Assembly: GCA_946887295.1 (NCBI GenBank)
Contig: CAMPKP010000097.1
Location: 1-13,176, forward strand
DNA length: 13,176 nt
Direction: 5' to 3'
From: an uncultured Gemmatimonadota bacterium
GTDB taxonomy: Bacteria; Gemmatimonadota; Gemmatimonadetes; Gemmatimonadales; GWC2-71-9
Shown here: piece after piece, positions 7,379 to 13,176 of the stretch
How positions within the stretch are numbered: position 1 is the first letter of the stretch
How the letters are laid out: each line of letters starts with the position of its first letter
The notes under the pieces: generated by a model
What the model was told of the DNA's origin: nothing
What the model saw: only the letters and a program-made list of their open reading frames with translations
Databases searched by the model: none
Made by a program: the position numbers and the translations under genes

Positions 7379-8139
7379 GCCCGCGGATCGCGGGGCCGGT
7401 GGGCAAGCTCGAGGTGGACGATGGCGGTCGCGGGGATGCCGTGCTGTTCGTCCACTCGCTGGCCGGCAACACCGGACATTGGTCGGCACAGCTCGAGCAC
7501 GTGAGAAGGAAGCGGCGGGGGGTCGCGCTCGATCTGCGCGGGCACGGCAAGTCGGAGGCACCCGGGTCCGGCGGGTATTCGGTCGAGTCGGTCGGGGAAG
7601 ACGTCGGCGCCGTGGCCGATGCTCTGGGGATCGAGCGGTTCGCGCTGGTGGGGCACAGCTTCGGCGCGGGAGTCGCGCTGGCGTACGCGGGCGCCCATCC
7701 CGACCGCGTCACCCGTCTCCTGGTTGCCGATCCCGTCGGAGACGGGACCCAGACTCCCGAAGCGGAGGTGCGGCCGTTCCTGGAGGCACTCGACTCGCCG
7801 GCCTATGCCGAGACGATCGAAAGCTACTGGACCAGCATCGGAGGATCCGACGGCGCCGTGGTCGAGCGGCTCCTGCGCGATCTGTCGGCGACGCCTCGCG
7901 AGACCGTGGTGCGCGGTCTCCGTGCGGTGATGGCATTCGACCCGAAGCCGGCGCTGGCGAGCTTCCGCGGGCCCACGCTCGCGGTGATCACTCCGGCCAA
8001 CGATTTCCCCTACAGCATGCACCGGCTCGGCGCCGGGCTTCCCTGCCGCGTCATCAACGGAACGGGCCACTGGCTGCAGATCGAGCGACCGGAGGAGTTC
8101 AACCGGATTCTGGAGAGATTTCTCGAGGCAAAGGCGTGA
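7375..8139 (+). CDS. Alpha/beta-fold hydrolase
   Basis: This 254-aa protein has the canonical alpha/beta hydrolase fold, probably a cytoplasmic esterase- or lipase-like enzyme. The oxyanion loop is HSLAGNTGHW (27-36), then ALDLRGHGKSEAP (51-63). The nucleophile elbow is GHSFGAG with Ser95, and the catalytic His232 lies in NGTGHWLQIERP. The acid is probably Asp210 in ITPAND; Asp119 after strand 6 is an alternative. The cap region (about 122-190) is short. Substrate cannot be told from sequence. ATG 7375 overlaps the tag stop in ATGA, indicating translational coupling with a DNA-repair enzyme, an odd pairing with no obvious biochemical logic. A longer in-frame extension back to 7168 lies wholly within tag and is rejected. 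It converges with the DUF3037 gene, 12 bases away. Confidence 0.9.
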   Translation: MSPRIAGPVGKLEVDDGGRGDAVLFVHSLAGNTGHWSAQLEHVRRKRRGVALDLRGHGKSEAPGSGGYSVESVGEDVGAVADALGIERFALVGHSFGAGVALAYAGAHPDRVTRLLVADPVGDGTQTPEAEVRPFLEALDSPAYAETIESYWTSIGGSDGAVVERLLRDLSATPRETVVRGLRAVMAFDPKPALASFRGPTLAVITPANDFPYSMHRLGAGLPCRVINGTGHWLQIERPEEFNRILERFLEAKA

Positions 8140-8151
8140 CGCGCGAGGCGG

Positions 8152-8568
8152 TCAGCTGGCGATTCGCGGCGGCCCGGGCTGGACCACGTAATCCTGGTAC
8201 AGCGCGTCCAGGGCATGGGCCGGGTCGTCACACAATCCTTCGTGGATCGGCGAGGTCTGGAGCACGTCCGAGCGTGGAGCCGTCAGCCAGTGAAAGCGCT
8301 CGGACGGCGGCTCCAGCGCCACCGGGCCGGCCGCCGGATCGCCGGCGCAGATCCCCTCGAATGTCCTGAGGTAGCGCAGCAGCAGCTCGTGATCCAGCGC
8401 GGGAAACCACTCGCGCAGCCGGGCGGGGTCGCTCATCGCGCGCATGCCGAGAAATTCGGCGGTGCGCGCGTGAACGATCACGCCCACCGGGGTGAAGTCG
8501 CCGTGGTGCACGTGCGGCACCACTCGCAGCACTGCAAAGTCGTAGGCCACCCGGCCGGCGCCGCTCAT
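8152..8568 (-). CDS. DUF3037 protein, partner of the HipA-like kinase
   Basis: This 138-aa protein is recognised as a DUF3037 family member from its N-terminal pattern: YDFAVLRVVPHVHHGDFTPVGVIVHAR, in which a buried beta strand carries RVVPxxxxGEF-like residues, followed by FLGMRAM. The rest is mixed helix and includes LLRYLRTFEGICAGD and a C-terminal LDALYQDYV. No signal peptide, membrane segment or catalytic motif is seen. Its start ATG (8568-8566) overlaps the stop of the upstream HipA-like kinase by 4 bases, so the two are translationally coupled. DUF3037 genes are, from memory, commonly found directly after such kinases. The function is unknown; a substrate, regulator or antitoxin-like partner of the kinase is possible but unproven. 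Confidence 0.8.
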   Translation of the reverse strand: MSGAGRVAYDFAVLRVVPHVHHGDFTPVGVIVHARTAEFLGMRAMSDPARLREWFPALDHELLLRYLRTFEGICAGDPAAGPVALEPPSERFHWLTAPRSDVLQTSPIHEGLCDDPAHALDALYQDYVVQPGPPRIAS

Positions 8569-9401
8569 CGGCGGGCCGGCCGGGCCCGCGCGGGCGTGCG
8601 GCGCAGACGCTCCCGGGCTTCGATTGCGCCCGCGACGAAGGCCCGCGGCGCCTCGAGCCTGCCGGCCAGGTAGTCGAGATAGCGTGCCCGGTGCGTGTCC
8701 GGACTTCCTTCGCCCTGGAGCGCCGGCGCGCCGAGCAGCTCGTCCGGAATCATGGCGAGAAGCTCACGAATGGTCCCGCTGTCGAGGGTGGAAGCGGCTG
8801 CGGCATCGATCTCCTCGAGACCGTCGCTCCGCGCCAGCAGCACGTGATCCGCGATGAGCGAAAACGGGCCCCGGACCTTCTCCGGGGTGGCACTCGCCCA
8901 ATCATGATGGATGTAGAGTGCGGCGCCGTGATCGATCAGCCAGGGCCGGCGCCCCCACACGAGCAGGTTCGGGTTGCGGTGGGTGCGGTCGGGGTTGGTC
9001 ACCAGCGCGTCGAGCCACACCAGGCGCGCCGCGAATTCGGGTATGATCACGTCGCCGGCGGCCGTGGGATCGAAGTTGAACGCGCTGTCGAGATAGCGGA
9101 GCCCGACGTTGAGGCCGTGACTGCCGCGCAACAGGTCCTGGATCTCGGGGTCCGGCTCGCTCCGGCCGAACGGGGCCGGCAGGTCCACCAGCGCGAGCTC
9201 GGGAACCGGCAGGCCCAGGAGCCCCGCGATGAGCCCGACCGCCAGCTCCGCGACCAGGGCCTTGGGACCCTGCCCCGCTCCCCGGAACTTGACGACGTAC
9301 AGGCCGTCCTCGGTATCCACGACCGCGGGCAGCGAGCCGCCCTCCCGGAGCGGCTGCACGTAGCGCCTTGCCGTCACTCGGGGAATCGGCCGTATCGCCA
9401 T
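8565..9401 (-). CDS. HipA-like protein kinase (HipA family kinase)
   Basis: This 278-aa protein is much shorter than E. coli HipA (440 aa) and lacks its N-terminal subdomain. It keeps the kinase core. A putative ATP-binding lysine sits in VVKFRG (Lys38), with a following helix carrying Glu52. The catalytic loop is NPDRTHRNPNLLV, with Asp138 and Asn143 in the D-x4-N spacing seen in HipA (Asp309/Asn314). The metal-binding Asp157 is in WLIDHGAAL. All residues needed for phosphotransfer therefore seem present. The target is unknown; HipA itself phosphorylates glutamyl-tRNA synthetase. No HipB-like helix-turn-helix antitoxin is adjacent; instead a DUF3037 gene overlaps the 3' end. ATG 9401 is preceded by a perfect TATAAT 7 bases away and no ribosome binding site, so the transcript is probably leaderless. 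Confidence 0.82.
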   Translation of the reverse strand: MAIRPIPRVTARRYVQPLREGGSLPAVVDTEDGLYVVKFRGAGQGPKALVAELAVGLIAGLLGLPVPELALVDLPAPFGRSEPDPEIQDLLRGSHGLNVGLRYLDSAFNFDPTAAGDVIIPEFAARLVWLDALVTNPDRTHRNPNLLVWGRRPWLIDHGAALYIHHDWASATPEKVRGPFSLIADHVLLARSDGLEEIDAAAASTLDSGTIRELLAMIPDELLGAPALQGEGSPDTHRARYLDYLAGRLEAPRAFVAGAIEARERLRRTPARARPARR

Positions 9402-9408
9402 GGCGGGA

Positions 9409-9426
9409 ATTATACGCGAATTCGCG
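9409..9426 (-). promoter_or_regulatory. Leaderless promoter and palindrome before the HipA-like kinase
   Basis: On the minus strand a consensus TATAAT occupies 9414-9409, and ATG begins at 9401. The expected transcription start therefore falls on or within a base or two of the start codon, and no Shine-Dalgarno sequence is present. Directly upstream of the -10 is a perfect 12-bp palindrome CGCGAATTCGCG (9415-9426), well placed for an operator. No good -35 is visible at 16-18 bp. Confidence 0.5.
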
Positions 9427-9487
9427 ACTCCCGCCGGGCGGTGACGCAGGCGACAGCCCGCGGTGCGGCCAGGGGCTATCTGGATCG

Positions 9488-10750
9488 ATGGCGACTCAGC
9501 GCGATCGCGGCGGCCTGCGGGCCCTTGGCCTCGGCCTGATCACCGGGGCGGCCGACGACGACTGCTCCGCCATCGGGACCTATGCCAGCGCGGGCGCCAA
9601 GTTCGGCACGTCCATGCTGTGGACCGCGCCGGTCACCTTTCCCATGATGTTCGCGGTCGTCTACCTGTCGTCCAAGCTCGGGCAGGTGTCCGGCCGCGGA
9701 CTGTTCCAGGCCATCCGCGACTACATGCCCCGCTGGGTGCTCTACGTCACCCTGGTCGGGGTGATGCTCGGCAACACCATCGAGGCCGCGGCGAATCTCG
9801 GCGGGATGGCGGCCGCGATCACCCTTTTCGTCCCGCTGCCCATTCCCCTCATCGTGATCCCCGTGGCCCTGGTGATCCTCGCGCTGCAGATCTGGGGATC
9901 CTACACCCTCATCCGGAACATCTTCCGCTGGCTCGCTCTCTCGCTGCTGGCCTACGTCGCGGCGGCGTTCCTGGCCAGGCCGGACCCGGCTCAGGTCCTT
10001 CGGGGGACGTTCATTCCCACGATCGCCTTCAATCGCGAGTTTCTCTCTCTCCTCGTCGCGATCATCGGCACCACGCTCTCGGCGTATCTCTACACCTGGC
10101 AGTCGAACGAGGAAGTCGAAGAGGAGATCGCGAAGGGGCGCACCACGCTCGAGGAGCGCAAGGGCGCGACCGGGCGCGAGCTCAGCGAGAGCCGGCGGGA
10201 CATCCTGTGGGGCATGGGGTTCTCGAACATCATCATGTACTTCATCATCCTCTCGACCGGCTCGACGCTCTACCCGGCGGGCAAGCGGGAGATCGAGACC
10301 GCCGCGGACGCCGCCGAGGCGCTGCGGCCGCTGGCGGGAGACGCGGCGGCGATCCTCTTCGCCGCCGGGGTGATCGCGGTCGGCTTCCTCGCGGTTCCCG
10401 TGATGACGGCCGGAGCGGCGTACGACCTGGTGCAGTCGCTGGGATGGCGCCACAGCCTGCACGCGAAGTTTCACGAGGCCAAAGGCTTCTATCTGACGAT
10501 CGGGGCCGTGACCGCGGTGGCGATCGGGTTGAACTTCCTCGGCTTCAATCCCATGAAGGCGCTGGTGTGGGCGGGCATCGTGCAGGGGTTCTCGACGCCG
10601 CCGCTGTTGCTGCTCATCATGCTCATGACCAACAATCCCGCCATCATGGGCGAACGGGTCAACGGCCGGCCGATGAACCTGCTCGGCTGGGCGACCACGG
10701 GCGCGATCTTCCTCGCCAGCCTGGGGCTGGTGGCGACCTGGTTCCTGTGA
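9488..10750 (+). CDS. NRAMP-related divalent metal transporter
   Basis: This 420-aa inner-membrane protein has about 11 hydrophobic segments and matches the NRAMP-like group of bacterial divalent-cation transporters. The helix-1 metal motif, DPGN in classical NRAMPs, appears here in the region GLITGAADDDCSAIGTYASAG (15-35). It has three consecutive aspartates (23-25) and Cys26 where related sequences have proline. The TTLSAYLYTWQSNEEVEEE region (195-213) corresponds to TTLSPYLFFWQ of related transporters, again with proline lost (Ala199). The classical MPH motif of helix 6 is absent. Substrate, possibly Mn, Fe or Mg, cannot be assigned. ATG 9488 is chosen because upstream in-frame starts overlap the divergent kinase gene. 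The ribosome binding site is weak (AGGGG 12 bases away). No riboswitch fits in the 86-base divergent gap. Confidence 0.85.
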   Translation: MATQRDRGGLRALGLGLITGAADDDCSAIGTYASAGAKFGTSMLWTAPVTFPMMFAVVYLSSKLGQVSGRGLFQAIRDYMPRWVLYVTLVGVMLGNTIEAAANLGGMAAAITLFVPLPIPLIVIPVALVILALQIWGSYTLIRNIFRWLALSLLAYVAAAFLARPDPAQVLRGTFIPTIAFNREFLSLLVAIIGTTLSAYLYTWQSNEEVEEEIAKGRTTLEERKGATGRELSESRRDILWGMGFSNIIMYFIILSTGSTLYPAGKREIETAADAAEALRPLAGDAAAILFAAGVIAVGFLAVPVMTAGAAYDLVQSLGWRHSLHAKFHEAKGFYLTIGAVTAVAIGLNFLGFNPMKALVWAGIVQGFSTPPLLLLIMLMTNNPAIMGERVNGRPMNLLGWATTGAIFLASLGLVATWFL

Positions 10751-10765
10751 GAGCTCCGGGTTCGC

Positions 10766-10821
10766 TTGACGGCCCCCGCCGGGGTGGTACATTCGGGATG
10801 AGATACCGAACAAAACCCGAA
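10766..10821 (+). promoter_or_regulatory. Promoter of the DnaE-like gene with CCGAA direct repeat
   Basis: TTGACG (10766-10771), a 16-bp spacer and TACATT (10788-10793) form a plausible promoter. Downstream, ACCGAA (10805-10810) and CCCGAA (10816-10821) lie 11 bp start-to-start. TTCGG at 10792-10796 also makes an inverted repeat with the first CCGAA (10806-10810). The arrangement closely matches the region before tag. Confidence 0.5.
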
Positions 10822-10834
10822 ACCCGGCGGAGCC

Positions 10835-13176
10835 GTGGCCCATCTGCACGTCCATTCCCACTTCTCCTTCGGCATCGGCGTCTCGAGCCCCGAGGTCCTC
10901 GCCGGCGCCGCCGCGGAGCGGGGCTACCGGGCGCTGGGCTGCACCGACACCAACGGGGTCTACGGCGCCATCGAGTTCCAGCGCGCCTGCGATGCAGTGG
11001 GCGTGCGGCCGATCCTCGGGGCGCACCTGGTCACCGACGAGGAGGAGACCGTCGCGCTGGCGACGGACGAGCGGGGGTGGGCCGCGCTCTGCCGGGCGAT
11101 CTCGACGATTCACTGGGAGGCCGCTGGACAGCGTGATGGAAGCATGGTCACGCTCCTCTCGAGCCGGCTCGCGCACGACCGCGACGGCCTTCTGCTCCTC
11201 TCCCGCGACGTCTCCTTCCTCGAGCGCGTCGCCGCCGCGAGCGGCGCGCGGGATCTCTACGCCGAGCTGATCCCGGGCAAGCAGCGCCACGCCGTGCTCG
11301 CCGCCGCACGGCGGCTTCGCATTCCGGCCGCGGTGACCAACGCCGTCGTCATGGCGCATCCGGAGGACTGGGCCCGTCATCGGCTGCTGCGTGCGATCCA
11401 TCTGAACACGACGTTGTCCGAGCTGGACTGCGGAAGCGGCCCCGCCGCTCCCCGTGACGCCTGGCTCCGCCCCGCCGCGGACCTCGTCCGCCTCTTCCCC
11501 GACTGCCCCGAGGCCGTGCTCGAGGCGGAAGCGATCGCCGAGCGCTGCACCTACCGGATCCCCGATGGCCGGGTGGTGGCCCCGCGGCTCGCGGAGCCGG
11601 ACGAATCGTTCCGGCGGCTCCGCGCCTTCGCCTACGCCGGTGCCGAGCGGCGCTACGGCACGGTCGCGCCGGTGACCCGCGACCGGCTGGAGCACGAGCT
11701 CCGCATCATCGGCCAGAAGGGCTTCGCCGACTACTTCCTGGTGGTGAAGGACATCGTCGAGCACGGCCCCACCCACTGCGGGCGGGGCTCGGTGGCCAAT
11801 TCGATCGTGAGCTACTGCCTGGGCATCACCCATGTCGAGCCGCTCGGCGCCGGGCTCCTCTTCGAGCGCTTCCTCAACCCCGAGCGCAAGGATCCGCCCG
11901 ACATCGATCTCGATTTTCCCTGGGACGAGCGGGACGACGTCCTGGCCTACGTCTTCCGGACCTATCCCCGGCCCCAGGCGGCGATGGTCGCCAACCACAA
12001 CTGCTTCCGGCTTCGCGGCGCGCTGCGCGAGGTGGCCAAGGTACACGGCCGCCCGGCGGGCGAGATCCGGGAGGTCACCCGCCGGATTCCCATCTTCGAG
12101 GACGAGCCGCTGGAGCAGATGCTCGCCTCCCATCCCAACTTCCGCGGACTCGATCTCCCGGAGAGCTGGCGCGAGTTCGCCCGCATGGCGGCGCCGCTGG
12201 TCGGGGTGCCCCGCCATCTCTCGGTGCATCCGGGCGGCGTGGTCATCGTCCCCACGTCGCTCACGGACTACGTGCCGATCGAGCCGGCGGTGAAGGCGCT
12301 TCAGGACCACCCGGATCTCACGGTGCCGGTCATCCAGTTCGAGAAGGACGGCGCCGAGGACGCGGGCCTCGTGAAGATCGACCTCCTCGGCAACCGCTCG
12401 CTCGCCGTGATCCGGGACGCGATCGCCGCGGTGCACGGCAACACCGGCCGGCTGATCGACTACACCTCGTCCGACGCCGGCGAGGACGAGGCGGCCCGCG
12501 CGCTCTTCCGCACCGGGCAGACCATGGGAGTGTTCTATACCGAGTCCCCCGCCTCCCGCGCGCTCTGCGCCAAGAGCCGGGCCGAGACCTTCGATCTGCT
12601 GGTGCTCAACACCAGCATCATCCGGCCGGCTTCCAACCGCTACATCCGCACCTACCTCGAGCGGCTGCACGGCGCGCCGTACCAGCCGCTGCACCCGGTG
12701 CTGCGCGACACGCTGGCCGACACCTTCGGGGTGATGGTCTACCAGGAGGACGTGGTCAACGTCTGCGCCGTCTTCGCGGGAATGCCGCTCGCCACCGCCG
12801 ACGGGCTCCGGAAGTCGCTCTCCAAGAAGCGCCCCGCCAGGCAGCTCGCAGGCTACGCCGAGGAGTTCTTCACCGGGGCCCTCGCGCTGGGCCGCGATCC
12901 GGAGACGATCGCGCGGGTGTGGGAGATGATCATGTCGTTCGCCGGCTACAGCTTCTGCAAGGGGCACTCGGCGAGCTACATCCAGGTGGCGCAGCACGCC
13001 TGCTACCTGCGGGCCCGCTACCCGGCGGAGTTCATGGCCGCGGTGCTCGGCAACGGCGGCGGGTTCTATCACCCGTTCGCCTACGTCGCCGAGGCGCTGC
13101 GGATGGGACTCACGGTGCATCCGCCCGACGTCAACGCGAGCGACGTCCGCTGCACCGGCCGCGGCCGGTGCAGCGG
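10835..13176 (+). CDS. DNA polymerase III alpha subunit paralog (DnaE2/ImuC-like), 3' truncated
   Basis: The first 780 codons of a C-family DNA polymerase; the frame runs off the window. The PHP domain starts VAHLHVHSHFSFG and keeps HxH and Asp38. It reads TDT instead of TDH, GAHL instead of GxE, and lacks the NDxHY-type segment, so PHP nuclease activity is probably lost. The polymerase core is complete as far as seen: CGRGSVANS (315-323), catalytic aspartates in PDIDLDF (356-360), HLSVHPGGVVI (461-471), VKIDLLGN with Asp516, VYQEDV (635-640) and FCKGHSASY (707-715). The RPGP motif of other DnaE proteins is RPAS here. The segment GGFYHPFAYVAEA...PPDVNASD resembles error-prone ImuC rather than replicative DnaE1. 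GTG 10835 is the first possible start after an in-frame TGA at 10799. An accessory or mutagenic repair role is inferred. Confidence 0.85.
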   Translation, partial: MAHLHVHSHFSFGIGVSSPEVLAGAAAERGYRALGCTDTNGVYGAIEFQRACDAVGVRPILGAHLVTDEEETVALATDERGWAALCRAISTIHWEAAGQRDGSMVTLLSSRLAHDRDGLLLLSRDVSFLERVAAASGARDLYAELIPGKQRHAVLAAARRLRIPAAVTNAVVMAHPEDWARHRLLRAIHLNTTLSELDCGSGPAAPRDAWLRPAADLVRLFPDCPEAVLEAEAIAERCTYRIPDGRVVAPRLAEPDESFRRLRAFAYAGAERRYGTVAPVTRDRLEHELRIIGQKGFADYFLVVKDIVEHGPTHCGRGSVANSIVSYCLGITHVEPLGAGLLFERFLNPERKDPPDIDLDFPWDERDDVLAYVFRTYPRPQAAMVANHNCFRLRGALREVAKVHGRPAGEIREVTRRIPIFEDEPLEQMLASHPNFRGLDLPESWREFARMAAPLVGVPRHLSVHPGGVVIVPTSLTDYVPIEPAVKALQDHPDLTVPVIQFEKDGAEDAGLVKIDLLGNRSLAVIRDAIAAVHGNTGRLIDYTSSDAGEDEAARALFRTGQTMGVFYTESPASRALCAKSRAETFDLLVLNTSIIRPASNRYIRTYLERLHGAPYQPLHPVLRDTLADTFGVMVYQEDVVNVCAVFAGMPLATADGLRKSLSKKRPARQLAGYAEEFFTGALALGRDPETIARVWEMIMSFAGYSFCKGHSASYIQVAQHACYLRARYPAEFMAAVLGNGGGFYHPFAYVAEALRMGLTVHPPDVNASDVRCTGRGRCS
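13147..13176. repeat. Perfect 30-bp palindrome at the window end
   Basis: CCGCTGCACCGGCC (13147-13160), a central GC, and GGCCGGTGCAGCGG (13163-13176) form a perfect self-complementary sequence that ends on the last base. It is within the polymerase reading frame, just after PPDVNASD. It may be a genuine GC-rich hairpin, or a fold-back produced where an assembly stopped. Confidence 0.9.

Noticed and set aside
9402..9487. A metal riboswitch before the NRAMP-like gene
   Set aside because: The gap is only 86 bases, is shared with a divergent promoter, and shows no yybP-ykoY or similar fold pattern.
10774..10784. CCCC-GCC-GGGG hairpin as a terminator of the NRAMP-like gene
   Set aside because: Only 4 bp with no T-run, and it lies within the promoter spacer of the next gene. 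It is likely a GC-content coincidence.
10755..10825. A LexA box of the GAAC-N4-GTTC or GTTC-N7-GTTC type before the DnaE-like gene
   Set aside because: GTTC and GAAC occur singly but not in either spacing. Only the CCGAA direct repeat fits both repair genes.
9476..13120. A 1214-codon open frame on the minus strand opposite the NRAMP and polymerase genes
   Set aside because: Low-complexity Arg/Glu/Gly/His-rich translation, antisense to two genes with conserved motifs. It is an artefact of high GC.

Overview
The window is high-GC, densely packed bacterial chromosome. Genes are separated by short gaps or overlap by a few bases, and GC use is even throughout. There is no phage, transposon, tRNA, rRNA or CRISPR sequence. 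Gene content and style (two-membrane envelope with an outer-membrane factor, secreted TPR protein, HipA-like/DUF3037 pair, accessory DnaE-type polymerase) suggest a soil Gemmatimonadota- or Acidobacteriota-like organism. That assignment is an inference and no marker gene here proves it. Both ends cut through genes. The right end stops exactly at the edge of a perfect 30-bp palindrome, which may mark a contig end.

Layout, left to right. (1) Positions 1-2210: the 3' part of a sulfate ABC importer operon, cysT(partial)-cysW-cysA, closed by a strong hairpin. (2) 2271-3743: a secreted TPR protein. (3) 3759-6728: a detoxification-like block. A PIG3-type quinone oxidoreductase is divergent from a small ArsR-family repressor, which is followed by its own terminator and then an orphan outer-membrane efflux lipoprotein. 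Palindromic operator-like sites lie in front of both arsR and the efflux gene and share the 9-mer TAGTTCGAT. (4) 6821-8139: tag (3-methyladenine DNA glycosylase I) overlapping an alpha/beta hydrolase by four bases. (5) 8152-9401, minus strand: a HipA-like kinase and a DUF3037 protein, overlapping by four bases and read from an apparently leaderless promoter flanked by a CGCGAATTCGCG palindrome. (6) 9488-10750: an NRAMP-related metal transporter with unusual substitutions in the metal-site helices. (7) 10835-end: a GTG-started DnaE-type DNA polymerase alpha subunit with a degenerate PHP domain, related to error-prone/accessory polymerases and cut by the window end.

The most interesting regulatory signal is a pair of near-matching promoter regions in front of the two DNA-repair genes, tag and the DnaE-like polymerase, about 4 kb apart. 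Each has a CTTGACG -35, an ACATT-type -10, and downstream of it a direct repeat of CCGAA spaced exactly 11 bp start-to-start. No other gene in the window has this arrangement. It looks like a shared DNA-damage operator that does not match the LexA boxes I know.
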